This document shows, in pieces, positions 44,624 to 53,723 of a stretch of DNA of 64,000 nt. The translations under genes and the position numbers were made by a program. The number at the start of each line of letters is the position of its first letter. Position 1 is the first letter of the stretch. The notes under the pieces are model-generated. The model was not told the origin of the DNA, searched no databases, and worked only from the letters and a program-made list of their open reading frames with translations. Origin of the DNA: Mycobacterium simulans (GTDB taxonomy: Bacteria; Actinomycetota; Actinomycetes; Mycobacteriales; Mycobacteriaceae); the NCBI RefSeq assembly GCF_900232995.1, contig NZ_OCVX01000003.1, forward strand, positions 2,611,109 to 2,675,108. The letters are read 5' to 3'.

Positions 44624-45118
44624 TCAGGAGTGGTACGGCTCGGCGCTGACCAGCGTGACCTGCACGGTGTTGCCGTTGGGCACCGTGTAGCTACGGGTCT
44701 CGCCCACCTTGGCGTCGATCAGCGCGCCACCCAGCGGTGAGTTCGGCGAGTAGACCTCGAGCTTGCCGTCGTTGACGCCCTCCTGGCGAGTGGCGATGAG
44801 GAAAGTCTCGGTGTCGGTCTTGTCACCGTTGTAGTAGACCTTGACCACCGAACCTGGCAGGGCGACGCCGGACTGCTTGGGCGCTTCGCCGACCTTGGCG
44901 TTGTTGAGCAGGTCCTGCAGCTGGCGGATACGTGCCTCCTGCTGTCCTTGCTCCTCGCGGGCGGCGTGGTATCCGCCGTTCTCGCGGAGGTCGCCCTCCT
45001 CGCGGCGGTCGTTGATTTCGGCGGCGATGATCGGACGATTGGCGATCAATTGGTCGAGCTCGGCCTTGAGTCGGTCATGTGACTCCTGGGTCAACCAGGT
45101 CACCTGAGTATCCGTCAT
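44624..45118 (-). CDS. greA: Transcription elongation factor GreA
   Basis: The 164-residue protein has the N-terminal coiled-coil with the acidic tip [23 protein letters not shown], which enters the RNA polymerase secondary channel and triggers cleavage of backtracked RNA. The C-terminal FKBP-like domain ends VSAEPYHS. The ATG at 45118 has AAGGAG upstream; an upstream in-frame start at 45160 would add non-conserved residues. It is convergent with metB. Confidence 0.94.
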   Translation of the reverse strand: MTDTQVTWLTQESHDRLKAELDQLIANRPIIAAEINDRREEGDLRENGGYHAAREEQGQQEARIRQLQDLLNNAKVGEAPKQSGVALPGSVVKVYYNGDKTDTETFLIATRQEGVNDGKLEVYSPNSPLGGALIDAKVGETRSYTVPNGNTVQVTLVSAEPYHS

Positions 45119-45246
45119 CTCGTCGTGCTCCTTGTGTTGTCGTTTCGCGTACTCGCGCAAGTCTTATGATCCCGCTGGTGCGAGCATGCGGGTCCCGCCC
45201 CGGGTGCTGCCTCTCCGTTCTTCTCACGGCCATTAATGCAGCAATA

Positions 45247-45268
45247 CACGGTCCCGGTCAGGACCGTG
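45247..45268 (-). terminator. Hairpin after the DUF4307 gene
   Basis: CACGGTCC-CGGTCA-GGACCGTG is a perfect 8-base stem 70 bases downstream of the DUF4307 stop on the minus strand. It lacks a T-tract. Confidence 0.4.
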
Positions 45269-45338
45269 CATTCACCTATGTTACCACTGCGCAAACGGTT
45301 GATAACTCCGTATCTGCAGTTGGCGCGTTTGTGCGCGG

Positions 45339-45773
45339 TCAGGGCGAACGCAGGTAGTCAGGCACATCTGTGCCACAGCCATATACGTCCGCCATCACCG
45401 GCGGTTGGGAGGATTTCACCGTTGTCGTCACTTGCACGGTCGCCTGGTTGGCCGGCGGAACCAACAGTTCCCGTCGGCCTGTCTCGCTGCCGTCTTTGGA
45501 CCGAACCCGCACGATGCAATGCACCGGTCGTGACGGGTCGGCTCGCGTCACGCTGATCGTCACCGATGCCGTCTCGTTGTCGATCAGTTGATAGGCGGCC
45601 AGGGAACCGGTGACGGCGCTGGTGCCGATCCGTAGGTAGCCGACGACGGCGATGGCGATGCCGGCCGCCACGGCCAACGCCGCAAGGCCGATGACGACAC
45701 GACGCTGTGCTTTCCGCGACAGTCGAGCCCTGCCGTAGCGCGGGATGGGAGGTTGAGTCACGCCTGGAGTCAT
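45339..45773 (-). CDS. DUF4307 membrane protein (Rv1081c homologue)
   Basis: The 144-residue protein has a basic N-terminus, one helix at about residues 26-46 ([22 protein letters not shown]) and an outward Ig-like beta domain with two cysteines (VHCIVRV, VYGCGTD) that could form a disulfide. The length equals H37Rv Rv1081c. Function is unknown; the family is restricted to actinobacteria. Its start region is divergent from and overlaps the upstream region of mca, and the order greA-DUF4307-mca is conserved in actinobacteria. Confidence 0.85.
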   Translation of the reverse strand: MTPGVTQPPIPRYGRARLSRKAQRRVVIGLAALAVAAGIAIAVVGYLRIGTSAVTGSLAAYQLIDNETASVTISVTRADPSRPVHCIVRVRSKDGSETGRRELLVPPANQATVQVTTTVKSSQPPVMADVYGCGTDVPDYLRSP

Positions 45774-45863
45774 GCCCTGGTTGGTTGTGGGGTCTCGGGG
45801 AACTGGAATTATAGGGGGCGCATTAACAGGCTACGGGCGACCAGCAAACGGACAAGGGGGCAC

Positions 45864-46736
45864 GTGAGCGAACTGCGGTTGATGGCGGTGCATGCCCACC
45901 CCGACGACGAGTCCAGCAAGGGTGCCGCCACCCTGGCCCGCTACGCCGACGAAGGCAATCGGGTGCTGGTGGTGACGTTGACCGGAGGCGAGCGCGGCGA
46001 AATTCTCAACCCGGCGATGGACCTGCCCGACGTGCATGGACACATCTCCGAAATCCGCCGCGACGAGATGGCGAAGGCGGCGGAAATCCTGCGTGTCGAG
46101 CACACCTGGCTGGGCTTTGTGGACTCCGGCTTGCCCAAGGGTGATCCACCGCCGCCGCTGCCCGAGGGCTGCTTCGCGCTGGCGCCCCTGGAGGTGCCCA
46201 CCGAAGCCCTGGTCCGCGTTGTCCGCGAGTTCCGGCCGCATGTAATGATCACCTACGACGAGCACGGTGGTTATCCACATCCCGACCACATTCGCTGCCA
46301 TGAGGTCTCTGTCGGCGCCTACGAGGCGGCCGGCGACTATCGCCTGTACCCCGACGCCGGTGAGCCATGGGCGGTGTCCAAGCTGTACTACGTCCACGGC
46401 TTCCTGCGGGAACGGATGCAGATGCTGCAGGACGAGTTCATCAAGCGTGGCCAGGAAGGCCCGTTCGGGAAGTGGCTGGAGCACTGGCTGCCCGAGCACG
46501 ACCCCTATGCCTCGCGGGTGACGACGCGTGTTGAGTGCGCGGCGTACTTCGGCCAACGAGACGACGCGCTGCGCGCGCACGTCACCCAGATCGACCCGAA
46601 TGCCGAGTTCTTCGCCGCTCCGCTGGAATGGCAAGAGGAGCTCTGGCCGACCGAGGAGTTCGAGCTGGCTCGTTCGCGCGTGCCCATCAAATTGCCCGAG
46701 ACCGAGCTGTTCGCTGGGATCGAGCCGGACCGGTGA
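45864..46736 (+). CDS. mca: Mycothiol S-conjugate amidase Mca
   Basis: The 290-residue zinc hydrolase cleaves mycothiol-bound electrophiles to a mercapturic acid and GlcN-inositol, so it detoxifies drugs and alkylators. The zinc motif HAHPDDE is at residues 10-16, and the third ligand region is GGYPHPDH. The GTG at 45864 has AAGGGGG upstream. Its stop overlaps the GTG of the next gene (GTGA). Mycothiol is the actinobacterial thiol, so the call also supports the taxonomic assignment. Confidence 0.94.
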   Translation: MSELRLMAVHAHPDDESSKGAATLARYADEGNRVLVVTLTGGERGEILNPAMDLPDVHGHISEIRRDEMAKAAEILRVEHTWLGFVDSGLPKGDPPPPLPEGCFALAPLEVPTEALVRVVREFRPHVMITYDEHGGYPHPDHIRCHEVSVGAYEAAGDYRLYPDAGEPWAVSKLYYVHGFLRERMQMLQDEFIKRGQEGPFGKWLEHWLPEHDPYASRVTTRVECAAYFGQRDDALRAHVTQIDPNAEFFAAPLEWQEELWPTEEFELARSRVPIKLPETELFAGIEPDR

Positions 46737-47038
46737 GCCACTTTTTGCTCACCGTGATTGCTGAAGGTGGACCCCGCAATAACGGACCCGATTTTGGGAA
46801 GGCCAGCCCGGTGGGGCTGCTCGTCGTGGTGCTGCTCGTGATCGCGACGTTGTTCCTGCTGCGCTCGATGAATCGTCAACTGAAGAAGGTCCCCGAATCG
46901 TTCGACCGCCAGCACCCGGAGCCGGATCAGGCTGCCGACGAAGGCACGGATGCGGTTGGCGCTACCGATCAGGTTCCTCCGGACACCGAGCCCAACGGAC
47001 CCGCCCGATCTTCGGGACCCGCCGATGAGCCCGACTGA
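46733..47038 (+). CDS. Small single-pass membrane protein (Rv1083 homologue)
   Basis: The 101-residue protein starts with GTG inside the mca stop codon. It has a short N-terminus, one strong helix ([20 protein letters not shown], about residues 30-49) and a hydrophilic, acidic, Pro-rich tail. H37Rv Rv1083 (88 residues) occupies the same place between mca and Rv1084. Function is unknown; tight coupling to mca hints at a membrane link for the mycothiol enzymes. The 3' end overlaps the next start by 14 bases. Confidence 0.85.
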   Translation: MSHFLLTVIAEGGPRNNGPDFGKASPVGLLVVVLLVIATLFLLRSMNRQLKKVPESFDRQHPEPDQAADEGTDAVGATDQVPPDTEPNGPARSSGPADEPD

Positions 47039-49034
47039 TTCGTCCGGGACAAACACGCTCGCGCGGGCCACCAGCCCGTACTTGCGCCAGCATGCCGACA
47101 ACCCGGTGCACTGGCAGCAGTGGACACCGCAGGCGCTTGCCGACGCGGCAGCGCGCGACGTACCGATCTTGCTGTCCGTCGGCTACGCGGCATGCCACTG
47201 GTGTCACGTCATGGCCCACGAATCGTTCGAAGATGACGAGGTGGCAGCCGCGATGAACGCCGGCTTCGTCTGTATCAAGGTGGACCGCGAGGAACGGCCT
47301 GACATTGACGCGGTCTACATGAACGCCACCGTCGCGCTCACCGGGCAGGGCGGTTGGCCGATGACGTGCTTCCTCACTCCCGACGGCAGGCCGTTCTATT
47401 GCGGCACGTATTACCCGAAAGAAGGCTTCCTGCAATTGCTTTCGGCCGTATCCGAGACTTGGCAACAACGCCGCGGTGAGGTTGAAAAGGCATCTGACCA
47501 CATCGCCGGCGAGTTGCGCTCGATGGTGTCGGGTCTGCCCGGCGGTGGCCCGGAGGTGGCGCCGGAACTCTGTGACCACGCCGTCGCAACGGTGCTGCGC
47601 GAGCAGGACACCGCTCACGGCGGGTTCGGCGGGGCGCCCAAGTTCCCGCCGTCGGCGCTGCTGGAGGCGCTGCTGCGCCATTACGAACGCACCGGGTCAT
47701 CGGCGGCGTTGGAGGCCGTGGCGCGCACCGGCAGCGCGATGGCGCGCGGCGGAATTTACGACCAACTCGCCGGCGGCTTCGCCCGGTATAGCGTCGACAA
47801 GGCTTGGGTAGTACCGCATTTCGAGAAAATGCTGTACGACAACGCGCTGTTGCTGCGCGCCTACGCGCACTGGACGCGGCGGACCGGGGATCCGCTCGCC
47901 CGCCGGGTCGCGGCCCAGACCGCACGGTTTCTGATCGACGATTTGGCTGACGCCGACATGTTCACCTCGTCCCTGGATGCCGACGCCGATGGCCGCGAGG
48001 GCTCGACCTATGTGTGGACACCGGCGCAGCTGACCGAGGTGCTCGGCGATGACGACGGCCGTTGGGCGGCAGAGGTTTTCGGAGTCACCCAGGCGGGCAC
48101 CTTCGAACACCAGACGTCGGTGCTGCAGTTGCTCGCCGATCCCGACGACGCGGGGCGCTTGGAACGGATCCGCGGCCAGTTGCTGGCGGCCCGGCGCACC
48201 CGGGTCCAGCCCGGACGCGACGACAAGGTCGTGACGGCCTGGAACGGGCTCGCAATAACCGCGCTGACCGAGGCCAGTGTGGCGTTGGAAGCGCCCGAGT
48301 TGGCTCAAGCCGCGCGGCGGTGCGCGACTGCGCTGCTGGAGGTACACGTCGTCGACGGCAGGCTGCGGCGCGCGAGCCTTGGCGGGGTAGTCGGCGAGAG
48401 CGTGGCCATTCTGGAGGACCATGCGGCGCTGGCCACCGGGTTGTTGGCGCTGTACCAACTCACCGCCGACGAGTCCTGGCTGACGACGGCCACCGACTTA
48501 CTGGACGCCGCGCTGCAGCACTTCGGAGACGCGCAGCACCCAGGCCACTGGTTCGACACCGCCGATGACGCCGAGCAGTTGATGCTGAGGCCCTCCGACC
48601 CGCTGGACGGCGCGACTCCCTCGGGAGCCTCGTTGATCACCGAGGCGCTGCTGACCGCCGCGCATCTGGTCGACGGCAGCCGGGCCGAGCGGTATCTGCA
48701 ACTGGCGGCCTACACCCTGCGCGCGCATTCGGTGCTGCTGGCCCGCGCACCGCGCTCGGCCGGACATTGGCTGGCACTGGCCGAAGCCACCGTGCGTGGA
48801 CCGCTGCAGATCGCCGTCGCCTGTGACCAGTCGCGGTCGCCCCTGCTGGCCGACGCGCGCCGGCTGGCGCCGGGCGGCGCGATCGTTGTCGGTGGGTCGG
48901 AGGGGTCGTCGGTGCTGCTGGCCGGACGGGACCAGGTGAACGGCGCGGATGCCGCCTACGTATGCCGCGGACAGACGTGCGACCTACCGGTGACCAGCGC
49001 AGCCGAACTCGCCGCCGCCCTCATGCGGAGCTGA
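47025..49034 (+). CDS. DUF255 thioredoxin-domain protein (YyaL/SSP411 family, Rv1084 homologue)
   Basis: The 669-residue protein has an N-terminal thioredoxin-like DUF255 domain with the redox motif C57-H-W-C60 (YAACHWCHVM) and the sequence VDREERPDID. A C-terminal alpha/alpha-toroid of the N-acylglucosamine-epimerase type follows (YDQLAGGFARYSVD, PHFEKMLYDNA, DKVVTAWNGLAI). The family occurs from bacteria to man, with no settled biochemical role. It overlaps the preceding small membrane gene by 14 bases, so mca, the small gene and this gene form one operon. Confidence 0.9.
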   Translation: MSPTDSSGTNTLARATSPYLRQHADNPVHWQQWTPQALADAAARDVPILLSVGYAACHWCHVMAHESFEDDEVAAAMNAGFVCIKVDREERPDIDAVYMNATVALTGQGGWPMTCFLTPDGRPFYCGTYYPKEGFLQLLSAVSETWQQRRGEVEKASDHIAGELRSMVSGLPGGGPEVAPELCDHAVATVLREQDTAHGGFGGAPKFPPSALLEALLRHYERTGSSAALEAVARTGSAMARGGIYDQLAGGFARYSVDKAWVVPHFEKMLYDNALLLRAYAHWTRRTGDPLARRVAAQTARFLIDDLADADMFTSSLDADADGREGSTYVWTPAQLTEVLGDDDGRWAAEVFGVTQAGTFEHQTSVLQLLADPDDAGRLERIRGQLLAARRTRVQPGRDDKVVTAWNGLAITALTEASVALEAPELAQAARRCATALLEVHVVDGRLRRASLGGVVGESVAILEDHAALATGLLALYQLTADESWLTTATDLLDAALQHFGDAQHPGHWFDTADDAEQLMLRPSDPLDGATPSGASLITEALLTAAHLVDGSRAERYLQLAAYTLRAHSVLLARAPRSAGHWLALAEATVRGPLQIAVACDQSRSPLLADARRLAPGGAIVVGGSEGSSVLLAGRDQVNGADAAYVCRGQTCDLPVTSAAELAAALMRS

Positions 49035-49228
49035 TCCGCCGAGCCCAAGACGCCGTGCAAGATCATCCCCATCCATCGCCTGCCGCTAACGTTTAGCTTT
49101 GCCAGGTTTATGTTTCCCGCGGTGATCAGCCTGAACGCGGTGGGGCCAACTTCCTGCGAAGAAATGGCTCAAGTCATAAACAATCAGTCGGCCGGATCGG
49201 CGCTCAGTGTTTAGGCCTGGTCACCCGC

Positions 49229-50248
49229 TTATGTGGCTGGGGCGCGCGGCGTTGGCTTAGTTGCGATGCGTCCTTGGGTTTCTATGCGATGAAGCAACGG
49301 CGGGTCTTGGCAGTGTGCAAAGTATTCGTCGGCTGCGGCGGTGGCGCCTTTGAGTTTGCCGTAGTCATCCAGTATGAGCACCCCGCCGGGGACCAGCCTG
49401 GGATAAAGGGTGTCGAGTTCGCACAGGGTGGACGCGTAGAAGTCGGTATCGAGGCGCAGGATGGCGACGTCGCCGGTGTCGGTGACTGCCAGGGTGTCTT
49501 GGACCATTCCCCGCACCAGCCGGATCTGCCTTGTGGGGTAGCCGGTGGTGGCCATACGGGCAGCGACGTCGTTGACGCCCACGCCTTGGGGCCGCATGTT
49601 GCTGCCCGGTGTGCGGGCGAGGCGGTCGGGGGTGCCGACGAAGCCGTCGTGGTACGTAGGGTTTTCAAAGGACCAGTCGAAGGTGTCGAACAAGAACAGG
49701 TCGCGGTCGCAACGGTCACGCGCCAGGAGCGTGGTTGCGGCCAGCATCATGCTGCCGCCACCGGCTACCCCGCACTCGACGATGGCGCCGGAGATGTCGT
49801 TGGCGACGATGTAGTTGATGGCCTGATACAGCGCGAACGCCATCGACTTGGAGGTCAGCGTGAACGGCCGGACATCGTTGAACAATTCGACGAACTCCGG
49901 TGACGCTGCGTCGATATCGTGTGTTGTCCCGAGATGTCGAACGACGTCGTATGCCGAAACTGCCAACTCGTCTGACTGCTCGGCACGTTGGGCGGAAACC
50001 AGTAGCTTCATGCGAACCAGCTGCTCGACTGCTTCCTCGGGAGCGGGCACCCCCAGCTGCGACAGTCGCTGGTGAGCGTCCTCGCGTAACCGAGGTGTGC
50101 TGAACAGACCCAACAGCAAAACCACACCGGGAGTGGCGACGAATTCAGCGAACGGATCATCGACCGCGCCGATGCGCACCTGGCCGCCATGCCATGAGCA
50201 GAACAGCCCGGGAGCCACGACGAGAACATCTTTCTCGACGGCGCTCAT
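49229..50248 (-). CDS. TylF/MycF-type methyltransferase with N-terminal winged-helix-like domain
   Basis: Residues of about 110-339 match the TylF/macrocin O-methyltransferase family (PF05711). The SAM motif is IVECGVAGGGSM, followed by LFDTFDWSFENPTYHDG, and the Mg-binding aspartates are in LRLDTDFYAST and LILDDYG. These enzymes methylate hydroxyls of natural products. The first 90 residues are extra (FCSWHGGQVRIGAVDDPF..., then LREDAHQRLSQLGVP...VEQLVRMKLLVSA). Their strand-then-helices pattern resembles a winged helix and could be a RiPP recognition element that binds a leader peptide; that reading is inference. The start overlaps the stop of the cupin-like gene (ATGA). It is the last gene of a three-gene operon with no counterpart at this place in H37Rv. 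Confidence 0.82.
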   Translation of the reverse strand: MSAVEKDVLVVAPGLFCSWHGGQVRIGAVDDPFAEFVATPGVVLLLGLFSTPRLREDAHQRLSQLGVPAPEEAVEQLVRMKLLVSAQRAEQSDELAVSAYDVVRHLGTTHDIDAASPEFVELFNDVRPFTLTSKSMAFALYQAINYIVANDISGAIVECGVAGGGSMMLAATTLLARDRCDRDLFLFDTFDWSFENPTYHDGFVGTPDRLARTPGSNMRPQGVGVNDVAARMATTGYPTRQIRLVRGMVQDTLAVTDTGDVAILRLDTDFYASTLCELDTLYPRLVPGGVLILDDYGKLKGATAAADEYFAHCQDPPLLHRIETQGRIATKPTPRAPAT

Positions 50249-51297
50249 TGGGGGCCCTGCGTTGTGGCATTCAGCAGCACTGCAGCCTCGGGGGACAGCG
50301 GCTTCAGATACGCCGCGGCGTGCTCGATCAAGTCCGCAAGTGACCTGCCATCCCGGTCCTCCGGAGACAGCAATGCGTGCAGGTCGGCACCTGAGGCGCC
50401 GGCCCAGCGCAAGGCGGTCAGCGTTTGCACGGCCCGATCGCGCACGAAGACCCCGCCCAGTAGTGATCGACGCACGAACTCGGGGCGGCAGTCGTCGAGC
50501 AGCGGGATTAGCACGTCGTTGTCCGGGATCTGGTCGAGTACTTCGTCGAGCACGTCGGGCGCTGAGATCGCGGCGTCGAGGTATGCGCGGTAGGCCAACG
50601 CCGCTGTCCCGCGCTGCAATACCTCGGCTAAGACGCGCTGGTAACGGCGCGGGCTGGACTTGCGGAGCAGCGAGATCGCCTCGGACTGGCGACGCACCAG
50701 CGATGCCTTCTGATGCCGCGTAACCACATACGCTAAGCCCGGCAGCCAGTACTCCCGAGGGGTACGACGTGGTCCGGGATGCGACTCACATCGCACCACC
50801 AACGTCACGGCGGGCTTCTGGATCCAGTAGATGTCGTGGATCAACTCAGGGGTGATGGGCCGCACCTCGCCGGTTCGCATGATCTCAAGTCCAGTGCGGG
50901 TCAGCGTGCCACCGGCAAGATTCTCATCAAAGACCTTGGACTCGACGAACTCGTACTCGGTGTGCACCCGGTCGCCGTGTAGGGCCGCGAACGCTCCACA
51001 GGTCATGTGATCGTGGGCGCCGGCGACGTTTTCCATCCAATACAGCAGGTCGATGCGGAAGTCCGAGGTTCGCGCAACCGTAATCGCGGGCTGGCCGAAG
51101 TCGAAGTCCCAAGATTGCTCGGGCAGTGCCGATGAACCAACGGCCCATTCCAGACACGACGCCGGGTCGATCACCGAAAGGTCGGTCGCGCGCAGTCCCG
51201 CAACGGCGGCGTTCACCAAGTGATGGGGATCAGAGCGGTCCCATAGTCCGGTGATTGTGTCCGCGATGTTGGCAAAAGCTTCAGCAAAATCAGTCAT
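50245..51297 (-). CDS. Cupin-like putative peptide-modifying protein
   Basis: The 350-residue protein (ATG at 51297; an in-frame GTG at 51349-51351 would add 18) has a central beta-rich region with a cupin-like metal pattern. HDHMTCGAFAALHGD supplies H-x-H and glycine turns, YEFVESKVFDEN acidic residues, and a histidine follows in VVRCESHPGP. This resembles the 3-His site of thiol-dioxygenase-type cupins. The C-terminal 150 residues are helical and may bind a partner. I do not recognise a named family. It lies between the 30-codon peptide gene and the methyltransferase gene, with which it is translationally coupled, so it probably oxidises or otherwise modifies the peptide product. No Shine-Dalgarno is visible for the ATG. 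Confidence 0.65.
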   Translation of the reverse strand: MTDFAEAFANIADTITGLWDRSDPHHLVNAAVAGLRATDLSVIDPASCLEWAVGSSALPEQSWDFDFGQPAITVARTSDFRIDLLYWMENVAGAHDHMTCGAFAALHGDRVHTEYEFVESKVFDENLAGGTLTRTGLEIMRTGEVRPITPELIHDIYWIQKPAVTLVVRCESHPGPRRTPREYWLPGLAYVVTRHQKASLVRRQSEAISLLRKSSPRRYQRVLAEVLQRGTAALAYRAYLDAAISAPDVLDEVLDQIPDNDVLIPLLDDCRPEFVRRSLLGGVFVRDRAVQTLTALRWAGASGADLHALLSPEDRDGRSLADLIEHAAAYLKPLSPEAAVLLNATTQGPQ

Positions 51298-51372
51298 TGC
51301 AGATTGTGGTCGACGGCCGCCAGTCCCGCCGTACCGCAATATTTGCCGCACGGCGGGTACGGCTTCTAAACA

Positions 51373-51465
51373 TCAGTAGGGAATGTTCCGGTCGAGAACC
51401 GATTCACGCGAGACTTCTTCGATCTGAACCTCGAATACCTCGCTCGTTTCCGTGATGTTCTCCAT
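51373..51465 (-). CDS. 30-residue acidic peptide, candidate RiPP precursor
   Basis: A complete 30-codon gene starts at the ATG at 51465 behind a very strong ribosome binding site (AGGAGGAGGTGA, about 6 bases spacing). The peptide begins MENITETSEV, continues FEVQIEEVSRES and ends VLDRNIPY. It is strongly acidic in the first 21 residues (seven Glu), like leader peptides, and ends in a short hydrophobic segment with a C-terminal Tyr, like a core. It has no Cys, and Ser/Thr occur only in the first two thirds. It is followed by the cupin-like and methyltransferase genes on the same strand. Small size, ideal start signal and enzyme neighbours together suggest a precursor of a modified peptide. I know of no named family with this sequence. 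Confidence 0.65.
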   Translation of the reverse strand: MENITETSEVFEVQIEEVSRESVLDRNIPY

Positions 51466-51897
51466 AACTCGTCACCTCCTCCTCGTATTGTTTGGGTCAT
51501 CAACAATGGATGTCATCGTAATGACCGGCCAACGCATTGGATCGAAAATGCAGGCGAGATTGGGTTGATTCCGGCCCTGGCCTGTCACACTCCGCTCTGG
51601 TCGGGTCCGTCGAATTGTGGTTCCTGCAACACGCTTGGAAGACTTTAGCCAGTAGCTACTGGCGTTGCGTATAGATATTTTGACGATTTCGGGTCCCACC
51701 CCCAGGGCATGCTTTACAAGCGTGTTCAGTGTGCTCCGGGTGGCGACCAGGTCAATATGGTGCTGCGGGTTTGCCTAGGCAGGCATTGACGTTTGCACAA
51801 GGGTCCGCAAACCAACTTGCGCTCATGTCCGGGTTAGCGGCGTACTAGTGTCGTTGTGCGCGACGCTGATACCCGAGATTCCACGCGGTTGGCGAAA
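51466..51897. promoter_or_regulatory. Upstream region of the peptide operon
   Basis: This 432-base stretch lies between the candidate RiPP operon and the hemolysin III homologue (same strand) and holds no convincing gene. A perfect 16-base palindrome, GCCAGTAGCTACTGGC, is at 51648-51663, about 185 bases upstream of the peptide start. The segment nearer the peptide gene (51481-51545) is A/T-richer and probably contains the promoter. I could not fix -10 and -35 boxes. Confidence 0.5.
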
Positions 51898-52638
51898 CTA
51901 AAAGACCACGAACCACATGGCGATGTAGTGGCAGATCGCCGCGATCGCGGTGCAGGCGTGGAAGAACTCATGGAAGCCGAACGTCGTCGGCCATGGGTCC
52001 GGCCAGCGTAATCCGTAGAGGATGCCGCCAATGCTGTACAGGGCGCCACCGACGAACAGCAGCACCATCGCGGCCACCCCCGCATTGTGCAGGATTGTCC
52101 CGGTGTACCAGACCGCTACCCATCCCAGCAGTAGATACAGGGGCACGCCGACCCAGCGCGGCGCCGACGGCCAGCACATCTTCAGCAGGATCCCGGCGAG
52201 CGCGCCGCCCCAAACAATCGTCAACACCAGGTGCCCGTTGTGGCCGGGCAGGGCCAGCAGCGCGAACGGTGTGTAACTACCGGCGATGAATACGAAGATC
52301 ATCGAATGATCGGCCCGCTTCATCCATTTCCGGGCGGTCGCGGATTTCCAGTTGACTCGGTGGTAGGTGGCGCTCACGGTGAACATCAGGATCGTCGCCG
52401 CGGTATAGGCCAGCGTCGCCAGTCCGGCCTTGGTGGAGCCCACCGCCCACGACACCGCGACCAATGACGCGCCCGCGAAAACGGCGGCGGCGGCGGAATA
52501 GACGTGAATCCACCCGCGGAAGCGCGGCTTGGCCAGAACACGGGCGACGCCCTCGACGACATGGTGGGCGGCTTCGGATGGCGAAAACCCGTGCGCGTCG
52601 GGCTCGGCGCTAGTGAGCGTGCTGGTCTGGCTGCTCAT
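51898..52638 (-). CDS. Hemolysin III/PAQR-family membrane protein (Rv1085c homologue)
   Basis: The 246-residue protein has seven predicted helices and the HlyIII (YqfA/PAQR) signature: SATYHRVNW with the first metal-type His, then [16 protein letters not shown] with H-xxx-H at the C-terminus, resembling the zinc site of adiponectin receptors. A hydrolase (ceramidase-like) activity is proposed for the superfamily, and hemolysis for Bacillus homologues; neither is shown here. GGGAG upstream of the ATG at 52638 fixes the start. H37Rv Rv1085c has about 242 residues. Confidence 0.9.
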   Translation of the reverse strand: MSSQTSTLTSAEPDAHGFSPSEAAHHVVEGVARVLAKPRFRGWIHVYSAAAAVFAGASLVAVSWAVGSTKAGLATLAYTAATILMFTVSATYHRVNWKSATARKWMKRADHSMIFVFIAGSYTPFALLALPGHNGHLVLTIVWGGALAGILLKMCWPSAPRWVGVPLYLLLGWVAVWYTGTILHNAGVAAMVLLFVGGALYSIGGILYGLRWPDPWPTTFGFHEFFHACTAIAAICHYIAMWFVVF

Positions 52639-52784
52639 TTCTCCCGTTGCCTCGTCTAGTGATTGCCGGTGAATTTCATCGAACACAGTAACTGGGTTGG
52701 CTGTGAGACACCCGCTGGACGCGAGGTGAGATTGGCGGAATCCGGACCCGGAATTTGGCGTCGGTCACAGTAGTGTTGATGTCC

Positions 52785-53573
52785 GTGGAGATCATCCCGG
52801 CGCGGCTCAAGGAACCCTTGTATCGGCTCTATGAGCTGCGCCTGCGCCAGGGTCTGGCGGCCTCGAAATCCGAACTCCCCCGTCACATTGCGGTTCTGTG
52901 CGACGGCAATCGGCGGTGGGCGCGCGACGCGGGATATGACGACGTCAGCTACGGCTACCGGATGGGTGCGGTCAAGATCGCCGAGATGCTGCGCTGGTGC
53001 CAAGAAGCCGGCATCGAAATGACCACCGTCTACCTGCTGTCCACGGAAAACCTGCAACGCGATCCCGACGAGCTGGCCGGATTGATCGAGATCATTACCG
53101 ATGTCGTCGAGGAGATCTGCGCACCGGCCAACCGCTGGAGTGTGCGCACCGTCGGCGATCTTGAGTTGCTCGGTGATGAACCGGCCCGTCGGCTGCGCTA
53201 TGCGGTGGATTCCACGCCGGAAAATGCGCCATTCCATGTCAACGTCGCGGTGGGCTATGGCGGCCGTCGCGAGATCGTCGACGCGGTGCGGGCGTTGTTG
53301 AGCAAGGAATTCGCCAACGGCGCCACCGCCGAAGATCTCATCGAAGCGGTGACCGTCGACGGTATCTCCGAAAACCTTTACACCTCAGGGCAACCCGACC
53401 CAGATCTAGTGATCCGCACCTCGGGCGAGCAACGCCTGTCGGGATTTTTGCTGTGGCAGAGCGCCTACTCGGAGATGTGGTTCACCGAAGCGCACTGGCC
53501 CGCATTCCGGCGGGTCGATTTCCTGCGCGCCCTGCGCGACTACAGCCAACGGCATCGTCGATACGGCAGGTGA
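52785..53573 (+). CDS. Short-chain Z-isoprenyl diphosphate synthase (Rv1086 homologue)
   Basis: The 262-residue cis-prenyltransferase has the catalytic Asp in HIAVLCDGNRRWARD, the YLLSTENLQR motif and C-terminal substrate motifs DLVIRTSGEQRLSGFLLWQ and EMWFTEAHWPAF. Mtb Rv1086 makes omega,E,Z-farnesyl diphosphate, the primer for decaprenyl phosphate used in arabinogalactan and peptidoglycan synthesis. The GTG at 52785 (VEIIPARLKEP) gives the H37Rv length; an ATG two codons earlier at 52779 is equally possible. The sequence is nearly the same as the Mtb protein as I recall it. Confidence 0.93.
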   Translation: MEIIPARLKEPLYRLYELRLRQGLAASKSELPRHIAVLCDGNRRWARDAGYDDVSYGYRMGAVKIAEMLRWCQEAGIEMTTVYLLSTENLQRDPDELAGLIEIITDVVEEICAPANRWSVRTVGDLELLGDEPARRLRYAVDSTPENAPFHVNVAVGYGGRREIVDAVRALLSKEFANGATAEDLIEAVTVDGISENLYTSGQPDPDLVIRTSGEQRLSGFLLWQSAYSEMWFTEAHWPAFRRVDFLRALRDYSQRHRRYGR

Positions 53574-53723
53574 ATCGGCGGCCGCCATTGGGCATACTGC
53601 CCAACCCCGCCGAGCAAGCGTGTGCATTCTGCTCGTGCATCTCGGGCGGATTGGGTGCGAGATAGCAATACCGTCTGCTCTCCCGGATGAGATATCCGAT
53701 GGTGATTCGACCGGAGGAAAGTG

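Noticed and set aside
51472..51699. 75-codon ORF just upstream of the 30-residue peptide gene
   Set aside because: It starts with GTG, has no ribosome binding site, its codon third positions lack the GC bias of real genes here, and its stop falls inside the strong ribosome binding site of the peptide gene.
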